From assembly GCA_041678625.1 (NCBI GenBank), contig JBAYNS010000054.1, forward strand, positions 1 through 7,506: DNA of 7,506 bases. Reading direction: 5' to 3'. This document shows, one piece after another, positions 1 through 5,738 of the stretch. Position 1 is the stretch's first letter, and each line of letters begins with the position of its first letter. Under the pieces are notes generated by a model. It ran no database searches, had not been told where the DNA came from, and worked only from the letters and a program-made list of their open reading frames with translations. The translations under genes were made by a program, and so were the position numbers. Source of the stretch: JBAYNS01 sp041678625 (GTDB taxonomy: Bacteria; Patescibacteriota; Gracilibacteria; Peribacterales; Peribacteraceae).

Positions 1-984
1 CCCAACACCGGCGAACCGCTCATGAAACGAACCGTACTGATCGCTAATACCAGTAACATGCCAGTGGCCGCTCGTGAGGCGAGCGTATACACAGGCATCA
101 CCATTGCCGAGTACTACCGCGATATGGGTTACGATGTCGCTCTGATGGCGGACTCGACTTCCCGCTGGGCAGAAGCCATGAGGGAGATGTCCGGACGTTT
201 GGAAGAGATGCCGGGTGAAGAAGGATATCCTGCCTATCTGGGCTCACGCACAGCGGGATTCTATGAACGTGCCGGAGCCGCACAGTGTTTGGGGAGCGAT
301 GAACGCCGGGGATCACTGACCGTTATCGGTGCTGTTTCCCCTCCGGGCGGAGACTTCTCTGAACCGGTGACGCAGAACACTCTGCGTGTGACGAAAGTTT
401 TCTGGGCATTGGATGCCAAACTAACGTATAAGCGTCACTTCCCGTCTATTAACTGGTTGCAGAGCTATTCTCTGTACACCGATAGCCTTAATGCATTCTA
501 TGCCAAAGAAATATCAGAGGACTTTGCAAAGAACCGCACGCGCGCATCGGAAATTCTTCAGGAGGAAAGCAAGCTGGAAGAAATTGTGCGCCTTGTGGGA
601 ACCGAGTCGCTCTCCCCGCGAGAACAGCTCACACTGGAAGTAGCCAAGATGATTCGCGAGGACTTCTTGTTCCAGAACGCTTTTGATCCTATTGATGCCT
701 ACACCTCACTCCAGAAACAACTCCGCATGATGCAAGTGATCCTTATCTTCCATGACAGCGCACTGCCAATAATTCAACAGGAAGACTTCAACTTCTCTTT
801 GGTCCAGAAATTGGCGGTGAAGGAAGATATTACCAAGACGAGCTTTATCCCAGAGGAGGAAGTGGAAGCAAAATTCGATGCGATTGAGGAGAAGATCCGC
901 TCACAGATGGAGACTCTCAAGGATTCATCAGTCAAAGAATCCACGAGTATCGAAGAACCAGTTCCAGCTAATGCCACAGCGTAA
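1..984 (+). CDS. atpA: V/A-type ATP synthase/ATPase catalytic subunit A, 5'-truncated by window edge
   Basis: Catalytic subunit of the cytoplasmic V1/A1 head, which hydrolyses or makes ATP coupled to ion flow through the membrane Vo/Ao sector. The frame is open from base 1: residues before the first ATG (22) read NTGEPL, which is internal family sequence, so the gene starts outside the window. About 327 C-terminal residues of a usual ~580 are present; the P-loop lies upstream. Visible family motifs are TVLIANTSNMPVAAREAS (window residues ~11-28), the Walker-B strand VALMADSTSRWAEA (~46-59), SGRLEEMPGEEGYPAYL, the catalytic-domain loop VSPPGGDFSEPVTQ (~112-125), and RHFPSINW. The C-terminal helical domain (EIVRLVG, MIREDFLFQNAFDP.DAY) follows. 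The last ~20 residues form a Ser/Glu/Pro-rich tail that Thermus subunit A appears to lack. Stop TAA. Subunit B begins 38 nt later. The transported ion cannot be judged because the c-ring is not in view. Confidence 0.97.
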   Translation, partial: PNTGEPLMKRTVLIANTSNMPVAAREASVYTGITIAEYYRDMGYDVALMADSTSRWAEAMREMSGRLEEMPGEEGYPAYLGSRTAGFYERAGAAQCLGSDERRGSLTVIGAVSPPGGDFSEPVTQNTLRVTKVFWALDAKLTYKRHFPSINWLQSYSLYTDSLNAFYAKEISEDFAKNRTRASEILQEESKLEEIVRLVGTESLSPREQLTLEVAKMIREDFLFQNAFDPIDAYTSLQKQLRMMQVILIFHDSALPIIQQEDFNFSLVQKLAVKEDITKTSFIPEEEVEAKFDAIEEKIRSQMETLKDSSVKESTSIEEPVPANATA

Positions 985-990
985 TCTGCC

Positions 991-1015
991 ATTTTTCACT
1001 ATTCATTTTTCACTT
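991..1015. repeat. AT-rich dispersed repeat unit between subunits A and B
   Basis: Most of the 38-nt A-B gap is a T-rich sequence containing TCACTATTCATT (996-1007) and ATTCATTTTTCA (1001-1012). Both 12-mers recur exactly in the 4335-4420 intergenic repeat (4370-4381 and 4382-4393). The element occupies the place where a ribosome binding site for subunit B would be expected, and no AGGAGG-like sequence is present. Function unknown. Confidence 0.6.
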
Positions 1016-1022
1016 CTCAGTT

Positions 1023-2447
1023 ATGTCTACCGCTTACAAAACCGTTACGGATATCGCAGGCCCTCTGATGATGGTTGAGGGTGTCGAAGGAATCACGTAC
1101 GACGAACTCTGCGAGATTGAAACTACCGATGGTAGGAAACGCCTTGGAAAAGTGCTCGATGCTCGAGAGGGGCTCGCCGTTGTACAGATGTTTGAAGAGG
1201 CACAAGGATCAACAACCGAGGGGACAAAAGTGCGATTCCTTGGACGAACTTTTGAAATCGGCGTCTCGGAAGATATCCTTGGAAGAATCTTCTCTGGCTC
1301 TGGGCGTCCCATTGATGGAGGACCAGAAATTGTTGCGGAGAAACGATTGGATATCAATGGTTCACCAATCAACCCTTATGCACGCGAGTATCCGGATGAC
1401 TTTATCCAAACAGGTATTTCCACAATAGATGTTCTTAATACACTGGTACGCGGACAGAAGCTCCCGATCTTCTCTGGTGCCGGTCTGCCGCACAACCAGA
1501 TCGCTGCACAAATCGCACGACAGGCGCGTGTTCTCACTCCGGAGGAAGTGGAGACAGGTGAAGCACAGGATTCTCAGAAATCGGCTGACGCAAGCGGAAA
1601 ATTCGCAGTGGTATTTGCCGCTATGGGTGTGACATTTGAAGAGGCTCAATTCTTCCAGCAGGAATTGGAAAAGACTGGAGCTCTCTCCCGCGCCGTCCTG
1701 TTTGTGAACACGGCAGACAATCCTGTGGTGGAACGCATTGCCACTCCCCGGCTCGCTTTGACTGCCGCCGAATACTTGGCGTACGAAAAGGGTTATCACG
1801 TCACGGTGATTCTCACAGATATGACGAACTACTGTGAAGCTCTGCGTGAAGTGTCCGCAGCCCGCAAGGAAGTACCTGGACGCCGCGGTTATCCCGGATA
1901 CCTCTACACTGACCTTGCGACGATTTATGAACGTGCAGGACGCATCCGCGGCAAGAATGGTTCCATCACGCAGATCCCCATCTTGACCATGCCGGAAGAC
2001 GACGTGACCCATCCCATTCCAGACTTGACAGGTTACATTACCGAAGGACAAATTCGTCTGGATCGCGGACTGCATCAGAAAGGAATTTATCCGCCCATTA
2101 TCCCAATGGGTTCGCTTTCTCGCCTGAAACCCAAAGCACAGGGGGAAGGAAAAACACGTGAAGATCACAGCGGAATGGATGCGCAGCTTACGGCCTCATA
2201 CGCCCGTGGCGTGGAAGTTCGTGAGCTTGCAGTTATCCTTGGCGAATCATCTTTGAATGATACTGATAAGGCATTTTTGAAGTTTGCAGAACGATTCGAA
2301 AAAGAATTCATCCGACAGGGCGGACAGGAAAACCGTTCCATTTTTGAATCTCTGCGTATCGGATGGGATCTACTCACCGAAATCCCGCGTGAGGAACTGA
2401 AGCGCGTGAAGGATGAATACATAGAGAAGTATCTCCCAAAGACGTAG
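1023..2447 (+). CDS. atpB: V/A-type ATP synthase/ATPase non-catalytic subunit B
   Basis: Regulatory nucleotide-binding-fold subunit that alternates with subunit A in the A3B3 head. It is 474 aa, close to the usual ~460-480. The N-terminal beta-barrel reads YKTVTDIAGPLMMVEGVEGI. The nucleotide-domain motifs are FIQTGISTIDVLNTLVRGQK, then LPIFSGAGLPHNQIAAQIA (~147-165), where the degenerate SGAGLPHN replaces the catalytic P-loop as expected for B. ILTDMTNYCEALREVSAA, GRRGYPGYLYTDLATIYERAG, HPIPDLTGYITEGQI and GEGKTREDHSG (~376) follow. The C-terminal helical part resembles Thermus B through FAERFEKEFI.QG.QENRSI. Residues ~172-190 (TPEEVETGEAQDSQKSADAS) form an acidic loop slightly longer than in Thermus. 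Start ATG at 1023 has no Shine-Dalgarno; the preceding bases are repeat-derived. Stop TAG. It belongs to one operon with subunit A and the following genes. Confidence 0.97.
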   Translation: MSTAYKTVTDIAGPLMMVEGVEGITYDELCEIETTDGRKRLGKVLDAREGLAVVQMFEEAQGSTTEGTKVRFLGRTFEIGVSEDILGRIFSGSGRPIDGGPEIVAEKRLDINGSPINPYAREYPDDFIQTGISTIDVLNTLVRGQKLPIFSGAGLPHNQIAAQIARQARVLTPEEVETGEAQDSQKSADASGKFAVVFAAMGVTFEEAQFFQQELEKTGALSRAVLFVNTADNPVVERIATPRLALTAAEYLAYEKGYHVTVILTDMTNYCEALREVSAARKEVPGRRGYPGYLYTDLATIYERAGRIRGKNGSITQIPILTMPEDDVTHPIPDLTGYITEGQIRLDRGLHQKGIYPPIIPMGSLSRLKPKAQGEGKTREDHSGMDAQLTASYARGVEVRELAVILGESSLNDTDKAFLKFAERFEKEFIRQGGQENRSIFESLRIGWDLLTEIPREELKRVKDEYIEKYLPKT

Positions 2448-2532
2448 GTTTAGTATCTCTTTCTCTCATTCTACAATTCCCAATATCTTTACTCTCATAG
2501 GCGAAAGCTGGGATCTCTACCGCAAACAACCG

Positions 2533-3240
2533 GTGCTCAACGCCGTGCTTTTTTGGCTGCTTGCACTGCCATTGATCATCATGCTTCTTCTTGATTACGC
2601 TCAGCGCGAACTCTTCGTGATACCAGGCATGCAAGAAGGACTGGTCTGGGGAGTAACCGATCTGCGCCCTTTGATTCTCCTAACAATAATGCAAATCGCT
2701 CTGACACTTGTCATGATATGGGGCATTGCGTGCGTTCTGATTGCCGGTAAACGTCTGATTTCCAGTAAAGCAGGACGTGCACGGACTTCCTTTGCTGTTA
2801 TCCGTCATGAGGGACGCGGTTTTATTCTGAATATCTTCCTCACAAGTATTCTGCGCTCATGCATTGCATTGCTATGGAGTATTCTCTTGATTATCCCAGG
2901 TATTGTGTACTTCATCCGAACGATGTTCTATCAAGTAACCATCGTTTGCGAAGGAAAGGATTATCGTGATGCACTGCGTGCAAGTAATGATGTTGTTCGT
3001 GGCCATACATGGACGGTTCTGTGGTACATAATGGGTCTGCTTTTGGCAATTTTTCTGCCAGTCTTCGCCATGATCGCCGTACTGGAAAATGCAGTTGCCA
3101 TAGTGGATTCCCGCCTTCTGCCAGCCCTCTTCATCCCAGAAGGAGCCCTTATGGCAATAGCAGTTCTCTTATTCACACTCTCTCTTGCCGCTCTCTACCG
3201 GGAAATCAAGAAACTCCCTACTGCTGTCTCCCCATCCTGA
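2533..3240 (+). CDS. Multi-pass membrane protein (YciC/DUF975/GPDPase-membrane-domain-like) inside the V-ATPase operon; true start probably upstream
   Basis: From GTG 2533, 235 aa with about five hydrophobic segments: residues ~4-20, 47-71, 97-127 (long, perhaps a re-entrant pair), 160-184 and 198-222. The stretch LLIIPGIVYFI followed by R, then DYRDALRASNDVVRG (~143-157), matches a pattern I associate with the YciC / DUF975 / glycerophosphodiesterase membrane-domain group: a PGI hinge, an Arg, then a cytoplasmic 'ALxxS...G' helix. I see no catalytic motif. The frame is open back to 2425 and, just before GTG, reads LIGESWDLYRKQP, which fits the usual amphipathic 'SW.L....P' N-terminus of this group. 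No ATG/GTG/TTG lies there, so initiation may use ATT 2476 (254 aa). It starts after subunit B and ends 1 nt before the subunit D start, so it is co-transcribed with the ATPase. An assembly or lipid-related role is only a guess. Confidence 0.85.
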   Translation: MLNAVLFWLLALPLIIMLLLDYAQRELFVIPGMQEGLVWGVTDLRPLILLTIMQIALTLVMIWGIACVLIAGKRLISSKAGRARTSFAVIRHEGRGFILNIFLTSILRSCIALLWSILLIIPGIVYFIRTMFYQVTIVCEGKDYRDALRASNDVVRGHTWTVLWYIMGLLLAIFLPVFAMIAVLENAVAIVDSRLLPALFIPEGALMAIAVLLFTLSLAALYREIKKLPTAVSPS

Positions 3241-3241
3241 T

Positions 3242-3862
3242 ATGGCCCTCCTACGCGTGAATCCGACACGAATGGCTCTCATGGACCTCAAGCGTCGCAC
3301 CAAGGCGGCACAGCGCGGCCACAAGCTCTTAAAGGACAAGCAGGATGGTTTGATGCAACAGTTCATGGCAATAATTCGTACTGCAAAAGATTTGCGTCTG
3401 CAGGTAGAAGAACAACTCGGTGAGGCTTTTCGTGCGTACCTGATGGCTTCGGTATGGCTCACGGATGCACAGCTTGCCAACGCCATTGCCAGCCCTCAGG
3501 CAAAAATAACGCTCAGTGTACAAACAAAGAATGTTATGAGCGTGCGTATTCCGTTCTTCACAGTACAAAAGGAGGGCTCCGCCAGAAGCTACGGCTTTGT
3601 GGGGACCAATGCTCTTTTAGATCGCGCCGTGGAAAAGTTTGAGGAGCTCTTTGAAGTGCTCGTTCAATTGGCACAGATAGAGAAGCAGGCAGAAAGCATG
3701 GCAATCGAGCTGGAAACAACCCGTCGCCGTGTGAATGCTCTAGAACATAAGATGATCCCCGATCTTTTGGAAACCGTGAAGTATATTCAGATGAAGCTCG
3801 ACGAATCCGAACGTGCTGGCATCATTGCCACCATGCTCATCAAAGCGGGGCTAGAAAAATAG
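3242..3862 (+). CDS. atpD: V/A-type ATP synthase/ATPase central-stalk subunit D
   Basis: Rotor-shaft subunit: a long antiparallel coiled coil inserted in the A3B3 head that transmits rotation to subunit F and the C/c-ring. It is 206 aa, the usual length. The N-terminus has the family signature VNPTRMALMDLKRRTKAAQRGHKLLKDKQD as a basic helix (residues ~6-35; the signature is quoted here in two parts: VNPTRMALMDLKRR and TKAAQRGHKLLKDKQD). A central, less helical region follows (~75-125, including VRIPFFTV). The C-terminal helix has ETTRRRVNALEHKMIP.L..T..YI, another hallmark. ATG 3242 is preferred over upstream in-frame codons because the protein aligns from VNPTRM. It begins 1 nt after the TGA of the membrane-protein gene, so translation is probably coupled. 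No Shine-Dalgarno is visible. Stop TAG. In typical operons D follows B directly; here one gene intervenes. Confidence 0.96.
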   Translation: MALLRVNPTRMALMDLKRRTKAAQRGHKLLKDKQDGLMQQFMAIIRTAKDLRLQVEEQLGEAFRAYLMASVWLTDAQLANAIASPQAKITLSVQTKNVMSVRIPFFTVQKEGSARSYGFVGTNALLDRAVEKFEELFEVLVQLAQIEKQAESMAIELETTRRRVNALEHKMIPDLLETVKYIQMKLDESERAGIIATMLIKAGLEK

Positions 3863-3873
3863 ACCGTTCAACC

Positions 3874-3901
3874 AGAAGAGTGGCGCCATTGCTTCTTTTT
3901 T
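3874..3901 (+). terminator. Possible weak intrinsic terminator after subunit D
   Basis: AGAAG (3874-3878) can pair with CTTCT (3892-3896), enclosing the 8-bp palindrome TGGCGCCA (3881-3888). A run of six T (3896-3901) follows at once. The stem is short and has an internal loop, so strength is doubtful. If real, it would reduce read-through into the small membrane protein gene. Confidence 0.3.
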
Positions 3902-3911
3902 CTGCTCAGTG

Positions 3912-3929
3912 CATAGTGGCACCACTATG
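3912..3929. promoter_or_regulatory. Perfect 8-bp inverted repeat overlapping a start codon
   Basis: CATAGTGG (3912-3919) and CCACTATG (3922-3929) are exact inverted repeats around a CA centre. The right arm ends in the ATG (3927-3929) of the next gene. A related sequence lies 36 nt upstream: AGTGGCGCCATT at 3879-3890 against AGTGGCACCACT at 3915-3926 (10 of 12 identical). A two-base loop is too tight for a good RNA hairpin, so a protein-binding operator is more likely than a terminator. Confidence 0.4.
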
Positions 3930-4334
3930 ACAAACATCCTTTCTCTCCCCCTTTTTAAACGGAAATTCTTCTGCGTTGGCATCGCTCTTGCTGTTGGAGC
4001 GCTCATCGCCTTTACCCTGCCCGCAGAAGCCCTTGTCGGCAAACCTATGGCTCAGACAGCCATTATCATCAATGCTTTGGTTATGGGATTCGTTCTCACG
4101 ATCATCGGCGTTTTTGACTGGCAACCGGTCTTCCGGATCCGCATGCATCCGCTCTGGCGCGGTGCAGCGGTTGCTGCCTTTGTGCATCTGGATTACGCCA
4201 TTACCATGTGGCCGGATCAACCTACGTTCTGGAAAGTCATCATCATTGCAGCAGTATTTGGCGCGGTTATTGATCTGTTGGCAACACAGCTCTTTGGTGA
4301 AGGGCAGCAGCTCCTTAAGGGTATGACGAGATAG
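3927..4334 (+). CDS. Small hydrophobic membrane protein, unknown function
   Basis: 135 aa from ATG 3927; an in-frame GTG at 3909 would add six residues. I do not recognise a family. Hydrophobic segments lie at ~14-33 (CVGIALAVGALIAFTLPAEA), ~43-64 (QTAIIINALVMGFVLTIIGV) and ~102-120 (KVIIIAAVFGAVIDLLATQL). A weaker stretch at ~80-95 (WRGAAVAAFVHLDYAI) suggests three or four membrane passes. The short basic N-terminus (FKRKFF) would stay cytoplasmic. Hydrophilic loops contain FDWQPVFRIRMHP and TMWPDQPTF. It is on the ATPase strand, 64 nt after subunit D, but a possible weak terminator and a dyad lie between, so it may be a separate unit. No Shine-Dalgarno. The frame is well formed and fills the gap up to the convergent ribosomal genes, so I think it is real. 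Confidence 0.75.
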   Translation: MTNILSLPLFKRKFFCVGIALAVGALIAFTLPAEALVGKPMAQTAIIINALVMGFVLTIIGVFDWQPVFRIRMHPLWRGAAVAAFVHLDYAITMWPDQPTFWKVIIIAAVFGAVIDLLATQLFGEGQQLLKGMTR

Positions 4335-4420
4335 AGAATGAAAAGTGAAAAGTGAAAATTTGATAATACTCACTATTCATTATTCATTTTTCATTATTCA
4401 TTTTTTACTGTATTCATTCT
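4335..4420. repeat. AT-rich repeat cluster with imperfect inverted arms between convergent genes
   Basis: The left arm 4336-4360 contains two GAAAAGTGAAA-type units. The right part 4370-4426 contains several ATTCATT/TTTTTCA units (4370-4381, 4382-4393, 4394-4401, 4411-4418). The arms are roughly reverse complementary, so an AT-rich hairpin could form in transcripts from either side. The TCACTATTCATT and ATTCATTTTTCA words are shared exactly with the A-B gap at 991-1015. It sits between the stop codons of the small membrane protein gene and rplT, where a bidirectional terminator would be useful, but no GC-rich stem is present. Confidence 0.6.
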
Positions 4421-4762
4421 TTATTTCACTGCTTCCACGATTTTATCGAAAACCAGTGGATTGTGGATAGCGAGCTCAGAGAGCGCCTTACGATCGAGCT
4501 CAATGTTCTTATCTTTAAGCCCCTTCGCAAAGCGTGAGTACATCAAACCGCGCATGCGGACTGCGGCGCTCAATCGTGTAATCCAGAGTGCACGGAAGGT
4601 GCGCTTTTTTTTGCGACGATCGCGATATGAGTTCTGACCAGCTTTTATGACCGCCTCATTAGCTTTCTTAAATGTTGTGCGGCGCATGCCACGATACCCC
4701 TTCGCTAAAGCGCGGATTTTCTTGTGTCTTTGGTGCCGAACAACGCCTCTTTTAACACGCAT
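4421..4762 (-). CDS. rplT: 50S ribosomal protein L20
   Basis: Large-subunit protein needed for early 50S assembly; it binds 23S rRNA through a long basic N-terminal extension. At 113 aa it is close to the usual 115-120. The start MRVKRGVVRHQRHKKIRALA matches the family, as do the segments GYRGMRRTTFKKANEAVIKA, YRDRRKKKRTFRALWITRL (~47-65), AAVRMRGLMYSRF and the C-terminal DRKALSELAIHNPLVFDKIV. ATG 4762 lies 2 nt after the rpmI stop (4765), so the genes are tightly coupled; no Shine-Dalgarno precedes it. It is the last gene of the infC-rpmI-rplT set and ends at the AT-rich repeat cluster. In other bacteria L20 represses this operon by binding an rRNA-like leader; I did not find such a leader here. 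Stop TAA. Confidence 0.98.
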   Translation of the reverse strand: MRVKRGVVRHQRHKKIRALAKGYRGMRRTTFKKANEAVIKAGQNSYRDRRKKKRTFRALWITRLSAAVRMRGLMYSRFAKGLKDKNIELDRKALSELAIHNPLVFDKIVEAVK

Positions 4763-4764
4763 GA

Positions 4765-4959
4765 CTAGAGATAAGGAAGGAGTGACCTGATCGATTTACC
4801 CTCCGTTTTTGAAGGTATTAACGTGCGGCTCAGGTTCTTCTGGCGCTTACTCTTCTGCAGAAGAAGGTGACTGCGACCGGACCGCTTAACGGCAATCTTG
4901 CCGCTTCCGGTACGCCGGACGCGCTTTTTAGCGCCGCTGTGGGACTTTTGCTTGGGCAT
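4765..4959 (-). CDS. rpmI: 50S ribosomal protein L35
   Basis: Small basic large-subunit protein, 64 aa as is usual. It reads MPKQKSHSGAKKRVRRTGSG at the N-terminus, the family signature (MPK.K.HSGA.KR.R.TGSGK), with HLLLQKSKRQKNLSR (~31-45) in the second half. An in-frame extension upstream to 5022 exists but has no L35 similarity and reads through AT-rich intergenic sequence. ATG 4959 is therefore the start. It has no Shine-Dalgarno; a promoter-like TATACT lies only ~22 nt upstream, predicting a very short leader if transcribed from there. It lies between infC (89 nt upstream) and rplT (2 nt downstream). Stop TAG. Confidence 0.98.
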   Translation of the reverse strand: MPKQKSHSGAKKRVRRTGSGKIAVKRSGRSHLLLQKSKRQKNLSRTLIPSKTEGKSIRSLLPYL

Positions 4960-4980
4960 GGAAAATCGAAAAGCCGCGAA

Positions 4981-5008
4981 AGTATAGCGAGAAAGACTCA
5001 ATCCACAA
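4981..5008 (-). promoter_or_regulatory. Candidate promoter for rpmI-rplT
   Basis: Read on the minus strand: TTGTGG (5008-5003) as a weak -35, a 16-nt spacer and a perfect TATACT-type -10 (4986-4981). Transcription would start near 4974, about 15 nt before the rpmI ATG. The infC-rpmI gap also holds a T-rich run (about 5020-5028 on the minus strand) after the infC stop that might attenuate read-through, but I see no strong stem before it. Confidence 0.45.
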
Positions 5009-5048
5009 AGAAAAACTAACAAAAAAAAGAATAGGTACAGGCTTACGA

Positions 5049-5561
5049 TCAGGCAGCCGATGCGCTGGGGGCTCCCCCTTTTTTACCCCGCAGGATAACA
5101 ATGAATTGATTCCCCTGAGCCCGAATTTCCTGTTCAACTTCAGAAACTTCCTTGAGGTCCGTAACAATCGTCACCAGTTTCTCTTTGGCGTAGGCTTTGT
5201 TGGTGTTTTCGCGACCCCTGAGCTGAATGACAAATTTGACCAGGTGCCGTTCTGCAAAGAATTCGCGCGCACGAGACAGGAGCCGATCAATATCATGTTG
5301 ATCTGTGCGGAATCCTAACCGCAACGTTTTGACTTCTGTTTGCTTGCTATGGGAACGCTGCTTGCGCTCTTTTTTCTTAATTTGGTAAAGATACTGGCCA
5401 AAATTGCCGATCTTTACCACAGGCGGCTTAGCCTTTGGGGAAACCTCAATCAAATCAAGCTCCTGTGCTTTTGCACGCTCAAGAGCTTCTGCGGACGTTA
5501 GTTTCTCTGCTCCTTCTTCCGATACCAAAAGAACTTCCGGCGCACGGATCTCTTCATTCAT
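5049..5561 (-). CDS. infC: Translation initiation factor IF-3
   Basis: Binds the 30S subunit, blocks premature 50S joining and checks start-codon selection. From ATG 5561 it is 170 aa, a normal IF-3 length. The N-terminal domain starts NEEIRAPEVLLVSEEG and continues LDLIEVSPKAKPPVVKIGNF (~35-54), the family signature. A basic linker helix (QIKKKERKQRSHSKQ, ~60-74) follows, then the C-terminal domain with EVKTLRLGFRTDQHDI, VKFVIQLRGRE and VEQEIRAQGNQFIVIL. The tail is PSASAA. The frame is open upstream to 5640 and encodes a basic stretch (QKRRKYIGSQKSEKRPR) that resembles real IF-3 N-termini; it contains non-AUG candidates CTG 5615 and ATC 5594. Known infC genes often use AUU/AUC/AUA starts for autocontrol, so the annotated start may be too short. 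First gene of infC-rpmI-rplT. Stop TGA. Confidence 0.96.
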   Translation of the reverse strand: MNEEIRAPEVLLVSEEGAEKLTSAEALERAKAQELDLIEVSPKAKPPVVKIGNFGQYLYQIKKKERKQRSHSKQTEVKTLRLGFRTDQHDIDRLLSRAREFFAERHLVKFVIQLRGRENTNKAYAKEKLVTIVTDLKEVSEVEQEIRAQGNQFIVILRGKKGGAPSASAA

Positions 5562-5638
5562 GCGTGGACGCTTCTCACTTTTTTGGCTTCCGATGTACTT
5601 TCGACGTTTCTGCAGGGGTTCCTCTGGGGAAAAGTGCT

Positions 5639-5679
5639 CTTATAGTAGAATGAGAATACTGACGAAGACAAGTACTTGT
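5639..5679 (-). promoter_or_regulatory. Candidate infC promoter with overlapping 12-bp palindrome
   Basis: On the minus strand TTGTCT (5671-5666) is followed after 18 nt by TACTAT (5647-5642), which runs into TATAAG (5644-5639). Either hexamer could be the -10. The perfect palindrome ACAAGTACTTGT (5668-5679) overlaps the -35, an arrangement typical of a repressor operator. A start near 5635 would give a leader of ~40-75 nt depending on the infC start codon. Confidence 0.4.
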
Positions 5680-5738
5680 GCAGCATTCCTTGTAATCACT
5701 GCGTCGCTTTTGAAGAAGAACAATGCACAATAGAGCTC

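Noticed and set aside
1362..2168. Long minus-strand open frame opposite subunit B (268 codons)
   Set aside because: It lies wholly antisense to a clearly conserved gene, has no recognisable protein features, and is a shadow of the codon bias of atpB.
3906..4373. Minus-strand frame of 155 codons opposite the small membrane protein
   Set aside because: Composition is rich in His/Asp/Asn and Cys without motif, and it ends antisense to the hydrophobic gene, whose helices look genuine. The plus-strand reading is preferred.
5020..5060. T-run on the minus strand after the infC stop as an intrinsic terminator
   Set aside because: Only a 4-bp stem with an 11-nt loop could be drawn before the T-run; not a credible hairpin.
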